A stretch of DNA of 64,000 nucleotides, from contig ADBE01000029.1 of the NCBI GenBank assembly GCA_000176735.1, forward strand, positions 1 through 64,000. The letters run 5' to 3'. The stretch comes from Neisseria polysaccharea ATCC 43768 (GTDB lineage Bacteria > Pseudomonadota > Gammaproteobacteria > Burkholderiales > Neisseriaceae). Below the pieces are notes generated by a model. That model saw only the letters and a list, made by a program, of their open reading frames with translations. It made no database searches and had not been told where the DNA came from. Numbering within the stretch: position 1 is the stretch's first letter; each line of letters begins with the position of its first letter. This document shows positions 49,093-57,193 of this stretch, one piece after another. The position numbers and the translations under genes were made by a program.

Positions 49093-49281
49093 TTATATAT
49101 TGCACCCCGTCAAAAGGGGGATTGCTTTTCTTAACAATCTCCTTTGACAGCCAAGCGAAAGGGGCTTTGTTAAGTCATCATTAAAATTAATATTTTCTTT
49201 TTTTCCTTTACGGAAATTGTAATTGTTGGGGTCATATGAATGATCGAAACCACCATCAATAGTTTCATTTTCCAGCGACAT
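49093..49281 (-). CDS. Small hypothetical ORF, possible toxin-locus fragment
   Basis: 62 residues, Asn/Asp/Tyr-rich N-terminal half (DHSYDPNNYNFRKGKKENIN) and an Arg/Leu-rich end. No start-site signal of note. It lies 12 bp after the immunity-like gene, in the same direction and with the same AT-rich composition. I suspect a decayed piece of a polymorphic toxin cassette rather than a working gene. Confidence 0.35.
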   Translation of the reverse strand: MSLENETIDGGFDHSYDPNNYNFRKGKKENINFNDDLTKPLSLGCQRRLLRKAIPLLTGCNI

Positions 49282-49293
49282 AGACCGTTGCCC

Positions 49294-49782
49294 CTATAAA
49301 TACTGAGATGGCAAAGGAAATATGCCTTCACTTTCTGGATAATTTTCCACATTACTAGACAGCCAGAGTTCAAAGATTTTGTAATCGTCAAAGAAACCAT
49401 ATATATACCCTCGCTTTAGTAAGTCTATATAATCTTTTTGAGAAACTACCAAAGAATTTCCGTTTCTTATTACTCTTGATTGTCTAATAAAAAGTTCTTT
49501 ATTGTATGATAAGAAAATCGCTAAATCTGGATATATTATATTTTCTTTCTCTAAATCAACTTGCCCTATCAGTTTCCAAATCTTCTTTCTTATGGCTGTT
49601 TCTATACAGGCTTTATAAGTCTTAAACCCAACAGAAAGAAGCTCATCCATATTGGCTGTCTTTTCCGAGAGATAATCAAAAATACCAAACTCGTATTGCC
49701 TCACCCTACATATGTAAGCAAATTTCCCATTTGGGAGCGAGATTTCATAGATTCTGCCGTATTTTTTTATACCCTTATCCAT
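49294..49782 (-). CDS. Immunity-protein-like (Imm26-type) protein
   Basis: 162 residues, no signal peptide, AT-rich. The opening GRIYEISLPNGKFAYICRVRQYEFGIFDYL matches the pattern of Imm26-family immunity proteins of polymorphic toxin systems (a beta-rich domain beginning with G-x-hydrophobic-x-IPLPDG). This is by eye. No complete toxin gene is beside it; the sequence upstream holds short remnants only. It may protect against a toxin delivered by neighbours (orphan immunity). Confidence 0.6.
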   Translation of the reverse strand: MDKGIKKYGRIYEISLPNGKFAYICRVRQYEFGIFDYLSEKTANMDELLSVGFKTYKACIETAIRKKIWKLIGQVDLEKENIIYPDLAIFLSYNKELFIRQSRVIRNGNSLVVSQKDYIDLLKRGYIYGFFDDYKIFELWLSSNVENYPESEGIFPLPSQYL

Positions 49783-49794
49783 ATTGATTATTTT

Positions 49795-50040
49795 TTAAGT
49801 GATTTATTTGATAAATTATCATCGAGTAGTCCCGTTTTGTTATTGTCGGGATTAACATTTGAAAGCATACCGTCCAAGGCGGGAATTATCTCACAACACC
49901 GCCGTTATCCAAATATCCCGCCTTTTTCCCTTTCTTTCCGTCAAAATACTTTCTTTTTATATTCATTAACTTGTTAAATTGTTGGCTGCCGAGTGTCAGT
50001 TTTTCCGACAAAATCCGTCTAATGGGGTATCAACAGAACC
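49795..50040 (-). pseudogene. Degenerate remnants upstream of the immunity gene
   Basis: Two short minus-strand frames without starts of their own: one ends KGKKAGYLDNGGVVR then stop at about 49887, the next ends GLLDDNLSNKSLKK then stop 10 bases before the immunity ATG. The composition and reading frames look like the tail of a toxin gene broken by deletion. No intact gene can be drawn in these 250 bp. Confidence 0.4.
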
Positions 50041-50055
50041 AAAATAGGAATACTT

Positions 50056-50505
50056 ATGAAAATCGGAACAACTTGGCAGACGGCATCCGCTATGCTGGTT
50101 TTGCGTCTGTTTGCCGCATATGAATTTTTGGAATCGGGTTTGCAAAAATGGAACGGGGAGAATTGGTTTTCCGAAATCAACGATCAATTCCCATTCCCGT
50201 TCAACTTGCTGCCGGATGCGTTAAACTGGAATCTTGCGATGTATGCGGAGCTTTTGCTGCCCGTACTGTTGCTTTTGGGTTTGGCAACGCGCCTGTCGGC
50301 ATTGGGGCTGATGGTCGTTACCGCCGTCGCCTGGGCTGCGGTTCACGCCGGTTCGGGTTACAATGTCTGCGACAACGGTTATAAAATGGCTTTAATTTAT
50401 ATCGTGGTATTAATCCCGCTGCTTTTGCAGGGTGCGGGCGGATGGTCGCTGGATACGCTGCTGAAAAAACGGTTTTGCCCCCGATGCCGTCTGAAACAAG
50501 ATTGA
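50056..50505 (+). CDS. DoxX-family membrane protein, first gene of the sigma-E operon
   Basis: 149 residues with four membrane helices (LVLRLFAAYEFLESGLQKW, YAELLLPVLLLLGLATRLSALG, MVVTAVAWAAVHAG, MALIYIVVLIPLLLQG) and a cytoplasmic CPRCR tail whose codons include a DUS. DoxX (HvfX-type) proteins accompany DUF692 peptide-modification operons. Together with the next five genes it forms the operon linked to the ECF sigma factor in N. meningitidis. Role in redox or peptide export is unproven. Confidence 0.85.
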   Translation: MKIGTTWQTASAMLVLRLFAAYEFLESGLQKWNGENWFSEINDQFPFPFNLLPDALNWNLAMYAELLLPVLLLLGLATRLSALGLMVVTAVAWAAVHAGSGYNVCDNGYKMALIYIVVLIPLLLQGAGGWSLDTLLKKRFCPRCRLKQD

Positions 50506-50578
50506 TTCAGTCGTGGAATCTGACTTTAAACATTCCAACCTTATCTCGTTAACTTGATATTCTGAAAAGGAAATAGAA

Positions 50579-50959
50579 ATGAACAAAAACATTGCTGCCG
50601 CACTCGCCGGTGCTTTATCCCTGTCTTTGGCCGCCGGCGCCGTTGCCGCCGACAAACCGGCAAGCAACGCAACAGGCGTTCAAAAATCCGCCCAAGGCTC
50701 TTGCGGCGCGTCCAAATCTGCCGAAGGTTCGTGCGGCGCGGCTGCTTCTAAAGCAGGCGAAGGCAAATGCGGCGAGGGCAAATGCGGTGCAACCGTAAAA
50801 AAGCCCACAAACACACCAAAGCATCTAAAGCCAAAGCCAAATCTGCCGAAGGCAAATGCGGCGAAGGCAAATGCGGTTCTAAATAATCCGCTCCCTCAAA
50901 CCAAGCCGCGTTTTTCAGTAAAATGCGGCTTTTTTAACGGCAAACAAAGATTTTTTTAA
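50579..50959 (+). CDS. Cys-rich EGKCG-repeat peptide precursor (HvfA/bufferin-like), frameshifted
   Basis: Signal peptide ending AGAVAA, then repeated cores: QGSCG, EGSCG, EGKCG, EGKCG. Such DUF2282-like precursors have their cysteines converted by the DUF692 enzyme to oxazolone/thioamide or thiooxazole groups and bind copper. After GATVKK the frame changes: the A tract at 50797-50802 has six As. With seven, the protein reads KKAHKHTKASKAKAKSAEGK and ends in two more EGKCG units and SK, stopping at 50886. As given it acquires 50 unrelated residues. RBS AAGGAA. Confidence 0.82.
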   Translation: MNKNIAAALAGALSLSLAAGAVAADKPASNATGVQKSAQGSCGASKSAEGSCGAAASKAGEGKCGEGKCGATVKKPTNTPKHLKPKPNLPKANAAKANAVLNNPLPQTKPRFSVKCGFFNGKQRFF

Positions 50960-51001
50960 CAAGCACATTATTCTTTTGTGCCATCCGAACCGGGTAAAAA
51001 T

Positions 51002-51844
51002 ATGATTCAACACGCAGGCTTGGGCTACCGCCGCGACTTGGCGGAAGACTTTCTCTCCCTTTCCGAAAACAGCCCGATATGCTTTATCGAAGCCGCCCCC
51101 GAAAACTGGCTGAAAATGGGCGGCAGGGCGCGCAAACAGTTTGACCGCGTGGCGGAACGGCTGCCGCTGGCGTTGCACGGATTGTCTATGTCGCTAGGCG
51201 GACAAGCCCCGCTGGATACCAATTTGATAGACGGCATCAAAGAAATGATGTGCCGTTATGACTGCACGTTTTTCTCCGATCATTTGAGCTACTGCCACGA
51301 CGGCGGTCATCTTTACGATTTGTTGCCGCTGCCTTTCACTGAAGAAATGGTGCATCATACGGCGCGGCGTATCCGCGAAGTGCAAGACCGTTTGGGCTGC
51401 CGCATCGCCGTGGAAAACACATCCTACTACCTGCATTCTCCGCTTGCCGAGATGAACGAGGTCGAGTTCCTCAACGCAGTTGCCCGTGAAGCCGACTGCG
51501 GTATTCATTTGGATGTGAACAATATTTACGTCAACGCTGTCAATCACGGCCTGTTGTCGCCTGAAGCCTTTTTAGAAAATGTGGATGCAGAGCGCGTGTG
51601 CTATATCCATATTGCCGGACATGACGTGGAAACGCCGGAATTGTTGATTGATACACATGGCGCGGCAGTTTTGCCGACTGTTTGGGACTTGCTCGAACTT
51701 GCCTATGCCAAGCTGCCGACGATTCCGCCCACCCTGTTGGAACGCGATTTCAATTTTCCGCCTTTTGCCGAACTCGAAGCCGAAGTCGCCAAAATCGCCG
51801 ACTATCAAACGCGTGCCGGAAAGGAATGCCGCCGTGCAGCCTGA
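51002..51844 (+). CDS. DUF692 multinuclear non-heme iron oxygenase (HvfB/BufB-type)
   Basis: 280 residues, TIM-barrel. Metal-binding residues of the family appear in order: [63 protein letters not shown] enzymes use two or three iron ions to oxidise cysteines of a precursor peptide; here the substrate should be the EGKCG peptide encoded just upstream. Start [10 protein letters not shown] at 51002, overlapping the next gene by 11 bp. Confidence 0.92.
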   Translation: MIQHAGLGYRRDLAEDFLSLSENSPICFIEAAPENWLKMGGRARKQFDRVAERLPLALHGLSMSLGGQAPLDTNLIDGIKEMMCRYDCTFFSDHLSYCHDGGHLYDLLPLPFTEEMVHHTARRIREVQDRLGCRIAVENTSYYLHSPLAEMNEVEFLNAVAREADCGIHLDVNNIYVNAVNHGLLSPEAFLENVDAERVCYIHIAGHDVETPELLIDTHGAAVLPTVWDLLELAYAKLPTIPPTLLERDFNFPPFAELEAEVAKIADYQTRAGKECRRAA

Positions 51845-52580
51845 AACCTCCGCCCAATACCAGCACCGCTTTGCCCAAGCCATACGCGGGGGAGAAGCCG
51901 CAGACGGCCTGCCGCAAGACCGCCTGAACGTCTATATCCGCCTGATACGCAACAATATCCACAGCTTTATCGACCGCTGCTATACCGAAACACTGCAATA
52001 CTTTGACAGCGAAGAATGGGGCCGTCTGAAAGAAGGTTTCGTCCGCGACGCGCACGCCCAAACGCCCTATTTTCAAGAAATCCCCGGCGAGTTCCTACAA
52101 TATTGCCAAAGCCTGCCGCTTTCAGACGGCATTTTGGCACTGATGAATTTTGAATATACCCAATTGCTGGCAGAAGTTGCACAAATTCCGGATATTCCCG
52201 ACATTCATTATTCAAATCACAGCAAATACACGCCCTCCCCTGCGGCCTTTATCCGGCAATATCGATACGATGTTACCGATGATTTGCAGGAAGCGGAAAC
52301 AGCCTTGTTAATATGGCGAAACGCCGAAGATGATGTGATGTACCAAACATTGGACGGCTTCGATATGATGCTGCTGGAGATAATGGGGGCTTCCGCGCTT
52401 TCGTTTGACACCCTTACCCATACCCTTGTCGAATTTATGCCCGAAGCCGATAATTGGAAAAATATTTTGCTTGGGAAATGGTCAGGCTGGATTGAACAAA
52501 GAATTATCATCCCCTCCCTGTCCGCCATATCCGAAAATATGGAAGGCAATTCCCCGGGCCAAAACCATCTATCCGCATAA
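51834..52580 (+). CDS. DUF2063 peptide-modification partner (HvfC/BufC-type)
   Basis: About 248 residues from GTG 51834 with AAGGAA upstream. Helical N-terminal DUF2063 domain ([33 protein letters not shown]) followed by a second domain. In this system it binds the leader or signal part of the precursor and presents it to the DUF692 enzyme. Overlap with that gene means tight coupling. Confidence 0.88.
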   Translation: MQPETSAQYQHRFAQAIRGGEAADGLPQDRLNVYIRLIRNNIHSFIDRCYTETLQYFDSEEWGRLKEGFVRDAHAQTPYFQEIPGEFLQYCQSLPLSDGILALMNFEYTQLLAEVAQIPDIPDIHYSNHSKYTPSPAAFIRQYRYDVTDDLQEAETALLIWRNAEDDVMYQTLDGFDMMLLEIMGASALSFDTLTHTLVEFMPEADNWKNILLGKWSGWIEQRIIIPSLSAISENMEGNSPGQNHLSA

Positions 52581-52601
52581 AATTATCTTACTCCCGATAC
52601 T

Positions 52602-53189
52602 ATGCCGCTACCCGACCTGACCGATGCCGAATTAATGGAGTCGCGCAAACTGCTTCTGCATTTTGCGCGGCTTCAATTGCCCGACCATCCTGATTTGGCT
52701 GAAGATTTAGTACAGGAAACATTGCTGTCCGCATACAGCGCAGGCGACAGTTTTCAAGGCAGGGCGCTTGTCAACAGCTGGCTTTTTGCCATATTGAAAA
52801 ACAAAATTATTGACGCATTACGTCAAATCGGGAGGCAGAGGAAAGTCTTTACCGCACTGGATGACGAGCTGCTGGATGAAGCATTTGAAAGCCATTTTTC
52901 CCAAAACGGGCATTGGACGCCGGAAGGGCAGCCGCAACATTGGAACACTCCGGAAAAATCATTAAACAACAACGAATTTCAAAAAATTCTGCAAAGCTGC
53001 CTATACAACCTGCCTGAAAACACCGCACGGGTATTTACCCTGAAGGAAATACTCGGTTTTTCATCCGACGAAATACAACAAATGTGCGGTATCAGCACGG
53101 CCAACTACCACACCATTATGCACCGCGCCCGAGAATCATTGCGCCAATGCCTGCAAATCAAATGGTTCAACCAAAAAAACCCGAAGTAA
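52602..53189 (+). CDS. rpoE: ECF sigma factor (sigma-E type)
   Basis: 195 residues. Region 2 (HPDLAEDLVQETLLSAYS, RALVNSWLFAILKNKIIDALR) recognises -10; region 4 (LPENTARVFTLKEILGFSSDEIQQMCGIS, HRARESLRQCL) recognises -35. Between them is an extended linker. It corresponds to the single ECF sigma factor of N. meningitidis, whose regulon includes this operon and msrAB. Directly followed by its anti-sigma gene, 5 bp away. Confidence 0.93.
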   Translation: MPLPDLTDAELMESRKLLLHFARLQLPDHPDLAEDLVQETLLSAYSAGDSFQGRALVNSWLFAILKNKIIDALRQIGRQRKVFTALDDELLDEAFESHFSQNGHWTPEGQPQHWNTPEKSLNNNEFQKILQSCLYNLPENTARVFTLKEILGFSSDEIQQMCGISTANYHTIMHRARESLRQCLQIKWFNQKNPK

Positions 53190-53194
53190 ACGTT

Positions 53195-53374
53195 ATGAAA
53201 AAATGCCGCGATATTGCCCTGCTTCTTTCCAAACATCAGGAACGGGAAACCACCCCGGGCGAGAAGATTTCCATATACACACACCTGCTGTTCTGTCCGT
53301 ATTGCCGGGAATATAAAAGACAACTTCAAACCATCAAAATATCACTGGCAAAAACAACCCAAACTTCAAAATAA
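53195..53374 (+). CDS. mseR: Zinc-binding anti-sigma factor MseR
   Basis: 59 residues from ATG 53195. Contains the ZAS motif H-x3-C-x2-C (THLLFCPYCREY), the zinc site that senses oxidants in this family. It would sequester the sigma factor encoded upstream until oxidation. A longer in-frame upstream reading lies within rpoE and is not used. Confidence 0.85.
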   Translation: MKKCRDIALLLSKHQERETTPGEKISIYTHLLFCPYCREYKRQLQTIKISLAKTTQTSK

Positions 53375-53403
53375 ATGCCGTCTGAAAGGGCTTCAGACGG
53401 CAT
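53375..53403 (+). terminator. Inverted DUS pair ending the sigma-E operon
   Basis: ATGCCGTCTGAA and TTCAGACGGCAT around 5 bp, one base after mseR. Confidence 0.75.
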
Positions 53404-53633
53404 AAGCTGACGGAAACAAATCAAACCGATTTACTGTTATCGGCAGTTCATCCATAATACACACTTCAAAAGCAGCATATTTCCCCATACGGAATGTATA
53501 AATACGCAAAATACGAAGGCTGCATCAATTTGCCATATTTGCTTTATTTGCCTTATTTCACAGACGGCACTACCCCTCCCGCCCAACCCGTTCCTTTCTG
53601 AATGAGCGGATTTCAATGATTAAGGAAACCTTA

Positions 53634-54056
53634 ATGCGCCCAATCTTCCTATCTTTCGTTTTACTCCCTATATTACTAACCGCCTGCAGTACACCGGACA
53701 AGTCTGCCAGATGGGAAAATATCGGCACGATCTCAAACGGCAATATCCATACATATATCAATAAAGACAGCGTGAGAAAAAACGGAAATCTGATGATTTT
53801 CCAAGATAAAAAAGTTGTTACCAATCTAAAACAAGAACATTTTGCCAACACCCCCGCATACAAGACTGCCATTGCCGAGTGGGAAATCCATTGCAACAAC
53901 AAAACATACCGCTTAAGTTCGCTACAGTTGTTTGATACAAAAAACACGGAAATTTCCACACAAAGCTACACAGCCTCTTCCCTCCGCCCGATGAGCATCC
54001 TGTCCGGGACATTAACTGAAAAACAATATGAAACCGTATGCGGAAAAAAACTCTGA
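53634..54056 (+). CDS. Adhesin-E-like lipoprotein
   Basis: 140 residues from MRPIFLSFV with lipobox LLTAC. The mature part has W-E-N-I-G-x-I-S and YINKDSV near the N terminus and a late Cys pair (EIHCNN, TVCGKK), resembling the surface-adhesin protein E fold first described in Haemophilus. Binding partner unknown. The ATG at 53616 six codons earlier is an alternative. Confidence 0.68.
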   Translation: MRPIFLSFVLLPILLTACSTPDKSARWENIGTISNGNIHTYINKDSVRKNGNLMIFQDKKVVTNLKQEHFANTPAYKTAIAEWEIHCNNKTYRLSSLQLFDTKNTEISTQSYTASSLRPMSILSGTLTEKQYETVCGKKL

Positions 54057-54059
54057 TTT

Positions 54060-54230
54060 CAACTTATACACAAACTTATCCATAAGCCTTATTATAAAAA
54101 TGCCGTCTGAAATACTGAAATACTGAAATATCAGCATTTCAGACGGCATTTTGCCATTCCATGAAAATTATCCACAAAAGTTATCCACATTATTTTTTAA
54201 AACCGGCTTCTATCCGAAATATAAACCTGC
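54060..54230. other. Candidate replication origin: DnaA-box cluster
   Basis: Four boxes in about 125 bp: TTATACACA (54064), TTATCCATA (54076, one mismatch), TTATCCACA (54168) and TTATCCACA (54181), in two pairs spaced 12-13 bp, all on the plus strand. A DUS hairpin (54100-54152) lies between the pairs. AT-rich DNA (TTATTTTTTAAAA) follows the last box and could be the unwinding element. No gene fits here. Further boxes occur to the right up to 62.1 kb and parS sites at 57.9 and 60.8 kb. Confidence 0.55.
54100..54152. terminator. Inverted DUS pair inside the DnaA-box region
   Basis: ATGCCGTCTGAAA and TTTCAGACGGCAT separated by a loop made of repeated AATACTG units, followed by TTTT. It terminates the lipoprotein gene. 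Confidence 0.65.
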
Positions 54231-54745
54231 TATATAATTTCACTATCCAAACGTAAATTGTTCCATTGATACACAAAACTGCTTGCCCCCATAATTTTGA
54301 TAAAGCATTTTTTGTATTCCCGGCTCCGTCCCATAACCAACACAGCCTCTAAAAAATAATCGCTTGTTTTGACACCGATACACTCATACAGATACAGAAA
54401 TTTAAGAAAATAGCCTTGTGTATTGACCATCTCAAGCAATTCAGAAAAATCAAGAAATTTTCTGACCGTAAACAAACGTTTCCCTAAAAAGACGATGTCT
54501 TCAAAAATATCGACCAAATAATCATCTTCGGCGTTTTCATTTTCATGGGTTAAAACAACACGGGAAAAATCTGTTTTCAGATGCTTTCCCACTTGATTGT
54601 TTGGATTGTTGTTCAGAACGATAAAACCGTCCTCAAAATTAAAGCAGACGTTGCGTCCTTCTACCTTTATCTCTGTGCAATAACAATCATGTAGAGAAAT
54701 ACCATCCGAAAAATTTTTTCTTTGTGTATGCAAAAAAGTTTTCAT
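54230..54745 (-). CDS. Hypothetical AT-rich cytoplasmic protein
   Basis: 171 residues without signal peptide or membrane helix, acidic N-terminal half with a beta-rich look (EGRNVCFNFEDGFIVLNN) and an aromatic helical end. Resembles the small orphan immunity-type proteins that are scattered in Neisseria genomes, but I recognise no family. Its A+T content is well above that of tsaC next door. Confidence 0.75.
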   Translation of the reverse strand: MKTFLHTQRKNFSDGISLHDCYCTEIKVEGRNVCFNFEDGFIVLNNNPNNQVGKHLKTDFSRVVLTHENENAEDDYLVDIFEDIVFLGKRLFTVRKFLDFSELLEMVNTQGYFLKFLYLYECIGVKTSDYFLEAVLVMGRSREYKKCFIKIMGASSFVYQWNNLRLDSEII

Positions 54746-54759
54746 TCAAGCAACCATAT

Positions 54760-55329
54760 CTAACGCAAACGTTTACCTGTTTCCCCGTCAATAATCTGAC
54801 TCGGCGATTTCTGCCTGCCGATTCTCCCACCAACAATCCACACATCACGTCCGAATTGCCTTCTGACTTCCCTCTCCGTCCGACACGCGCGTTTGCCTGC
54901 GCGGTTGCACGAAGTCGAGACCAAAGGCGTTTGCAAAGCCTGACACAAGCGGCGCGCACCTACATGGGCGGGAACCCTGACCGCCAACTTGCTGCGCTGT
55001 TTCCCGCGTAACTCAGGTAATACGCAGGATTTGGCAGATAATAGGAACGTTTTAGGGGCGGGCCATTCTTTTCTAAGCATAGCCTGCAGATTTTCAGACG
55101 GCATTTGAAGTAAAGGCTGCAACTGTTCAAATTGATTCCCGATGACAATCATACCCTTGTGTTGCGGCCTTTTTTTCAAATGCGCCAACTTACCGAGTGC
55201 TTTGGCTAATGTCGGAAGACACCCCAAGCCATAACAAGATTCGGTCGGATAAGCGACCAAACCACCTTTTTTCAAATAAACGCTTAACTTACGTTGCGCT
55301 GATGCTGCGATAATTCTCGGAAATAACAT
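54760..55329 (-). CDS. tsaC: Threonylcarbamoyl-AMP synthase (Sua5/YrdC family)
   Basis: 189 residues from MLFPRIIAAS. Makes the activated threonylcarbamoyl for t6A37 of ANN-reading tRNAs. Family marks: GGLVAYPTESCYGLGC, KKRPQHKGMIVI, WPAPKTFLLSAK, RVPAHVGARRLC and PLVSTSCNRAGKRAC. Short (TsaC) form without Sua5 domain. A DUS lies inside (encoding QMPSEN). TrmO, which modifies the same base, is encoded at 61.9 kb. Confidence 0.9.
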   Translation of the reverse strand: MLFPRIIAASAQRKLSVYLKKGGLVAYPTESCYGLGCLPTLAKALGKLAHLKKRPQHKGMIVIGNQFEQLQPLLQMPSENLQAMLRKEWPAPKTFLLSAKSCVLPELRGKQRSKLAVRVPAHVGARRLCQALQTPLVSTSCNRAGKRACRTEREVRRQFGRDVWIVGGRIGRQKSPSQIIDGETGKRLR

Positions 55330-55337
55330 AATATAAA

Positions 55338-55381
55338 ATGCCGTCTGAAGCGTATCAGTCATACTTGGCTTCAGACGGCAT
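55338..55381 (-). terminator. Inverted DUS pair after purD
   Basis: ATGCCGTCTGAAGC and GCTTCAGACGGCAT around about 17 bp. It is the rightmost AT-DUS pair of the window. Confidence 0.65.
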
Positions 55382-55395
55382 CATCCTCTTTCTAA

Positions 55396-56667
55396 TTAAC
55401 GGTTAATCGCTTTATCGGCAATGTCTTTACGGTATTGCATCCCGTCGAAGCTGATTTTTTCCAATGCGCCATACGCCTTGGCTTTGGCTTGAGCCACATC
55501 GTCGCCCAATCCTACGACACACAATACGCGTCCGCCGTTGGTCAATACGTCGCCTTTCTCGTTTGCCGTTGTGCCAGCATGGAATACTTTGCCTACTTGG
55601 TTAGCGGCATCCAAACCGGAAATAACATCGCCTTTTTTGGGCGTTTCGGGGTAATTTTGCGCCGCCAGTACCACGCCCACGGCAGTTTGCGGACTCCATT
55701 CCGCGGTTACACTATCGAGTTTGCCGTCTATTGCTGCTTCGACCAAATCCGCCAAGTCGCTGTTCAGACGACTCATAATCGGCTGGGTTTCGGGATCGCC
55801 GAAACGGCAGTTAAACTCAATCGTATAGGGTGCTCCGCTTTGATCGATCATCAAACCTGCGTACAGGAAACCGGTGAACTCATATCCTTCCGCTTTCATC
55901 CCCGCTACGGTCGGCAAAATAATCTCGTTCATCGCACGCTCGTACACAGCAGGCGTTACCACAGGCGCGGGACTGTACGCACCCATACCGCCCGTATTCG
56001 GACCTTTGTCTCCGTCTAAAAGACGTTTGTGGTCTTGACTGGTCGCCATAGGCAATACATGATTGCCATCAACCATAACGATAAAGCTCGCTTCTTCGCC
56101 TTGCAGGAAATCTTCAATCACAACGCGCGCGCCGGCATTGCCCATTTTATTGCCCAACAACATATCGTCAATCGCAGCATGCGCTTCATCCAAAGTCATT
56201 GCCACAATCACGCCTTTACCTGCCGCCAAACCATCGGCTTTGATGACGATGGGCACACCTTTCTGATTGACGTAATCATGTGCGGCATCGGCATTTTCAA
56301 AGGTTTGATATTGCGCGGTTGGAATGTTGTATTTCGCCATAAATGCTTTGGCGAAATCTTTAGAACTTTCCAACTGAGCCGCATATTGTGTCGGACCGAA
56401 TATTTTTAGCCCTGCAGCACGGAATTCATCCACAACACCCGCCGCCAAAGGTGCTTCAGGACCGACGACGGTAAAAGCAATATTTTCTTTGTGGCAAAAT
56501 TCGATTAAATCCCGATGCGCGGTCAAGGCGATGTTTTGCAGCTTGGGTTCAATCGCCGTACCGGCATTACCGGGCGCAACAAATACTGTTTCCACTTTGG
56601 GCGACTGCGCCAATTTCCAAGCCAGCGCATGTTCGCGACCGCCATTACCGATAACCAGCAGCTTCAT
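55396..56667 (-). CDS. purD: Phosphoribosylamine-glycine ligase
   Basis: 423 residues, ATP-grasp ligase that joins glycine to phosphoribosylamine in purine synthesis. Start MKLLVIGNGGREHALAWKL, then PTQYAAQLESSKDFAKAFM, KADGLAAGKGVIVA, SQDHKRLLDGDKGPNTGGMGAYSP and EFNCRFGDPETQ, all diagnostic. The C-terminal domain is complete. Confidence 0.97.
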   Translation of the reverse strand: MKLLVIGNGGREHALAWKLAQSPKVETVFVAPGNAGTAIEPKLQNIALTAHRDLIEFCHKENIAFTVVGPEAPLAAGVVDEFRAAGLKIFGPTQYAAQLESSKDFAKAFMAKYNIPTAQYQTFENADAAHDYVNQKGVPIVIKADGLAAGKGVIVAMTLDEAHAAIDDMLLGNKMGNAGARVVIEDFLQGEEASFIVMVDGNHVLPMATSQDHKRLLDGDKGPNTGGMGAYSPAPVVTPAVYERAMNEIILPTVAGMKAEGYEFTGFLYAGLMIDQSGAPYTIEFNCRFGDPETQPIMSRLNSDLADLVEAAIDGKLDSVTAEWSPQTAVGVVLAAQNYPETPKKGDVISGLDAANQVGKVFHAGTTANEKGDVLTNGGRVLCVVGLGDDVAQAKAKAYGALEKISFDGMQYRKDIADKAINR

Positions 56668-56791
56668 ACCATATCCTTGATAAATATATACTTTTAACGA
56701 AAACTTGACACAAAGGAACTTTTATCCTGTTTGAAGAAATTTTGGTGAAATCAAATAAAAACCACTTCAGCCCCTCTGCAACCTATTCAAC

Positions 56792-56800
56792 TTATCCACA
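56792..56800 (+). promoter_or_regulatory. DnaA box
   Basis: Perfect TTATCCACA in the AT-rich gap between purD and the DUF4298 gene. Others nearby: 61252-61260 and 61877-61885 on the plus strand, 62054-62062 on the minus strand. Confidence 0.55.
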
Positions 56801-56823
56801 AAATTAAAAAAGGACGAGCAACC

Positions 56824-57141
56824 ATGCAAAAACGTATTGATGAAATCCAAAGCAAATACCGCGAATGGTGTTATTTACTACCGCAACTGGAAGAAAACAT
56901 CCGCTGTTGGAAATATGCCGTCGCTTTAATTCGCGATATGGATAATTTCTACACCCACGAATATCAGGCGTGTCATCAGGTTATTGAAGACGGGGCAGAA
57001 CTGGATTTGAGTACGGAAGGCGAATACAGCATTATGAGTGAAGATGCGCTATGGAACGCGCTGGGCGAATTCCATCAATTGGCTTGGCTACATTTGCGCT
57101 CCAGCGTCGATGCCTTGGACAGATATACGCAAGAAGATTAA
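56824..57141 (+). CDS. DUF4298 family protein
   Basis: 105 residues, helical, with MQKRIDEIQSKYREWCYLLP at the start and W-rich middle. AAAGGA lies well before the ATG. Matches the pattern of the small DUF4298 family of unknown function. Single gene between purD promoter and a bidirectional hairpin. Confidence 0.75.
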   Translation: MQKRIDEIQSKYREWCYLLPQLEENIRCWKYAVALIRDMDNFYTHEYQACHQVIEDGAELDLSTEGEYSIMSEDALWNALGEFHQLAWLHLRSSVDALDRYTQED

Positions 57142-57151
57142 TCAGCGAAGA

Positions 57152-57191
57152 GGTCGTCTGAAAACCCTAAGATGTGGATTTTCAGACGACC
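57152..57191. terminator. Inverted GTCGTCTGAA-type pair, bidirectional
   Basis: GGTCGTCTGAAAA and TTTTCAGACGACC around about 14 bp between two convergent genes; serves both. Confidence 0.7.
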
Positions 57192-57193
57192 TT

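Noticed and set aside
50515-50550. A sigma-E promoter before the EGKCG peptide gene (GGAATC ... TTATCT)
   Set aside because: The match is weak and the operon more likely begins before doxX; not strong enough to annotate.
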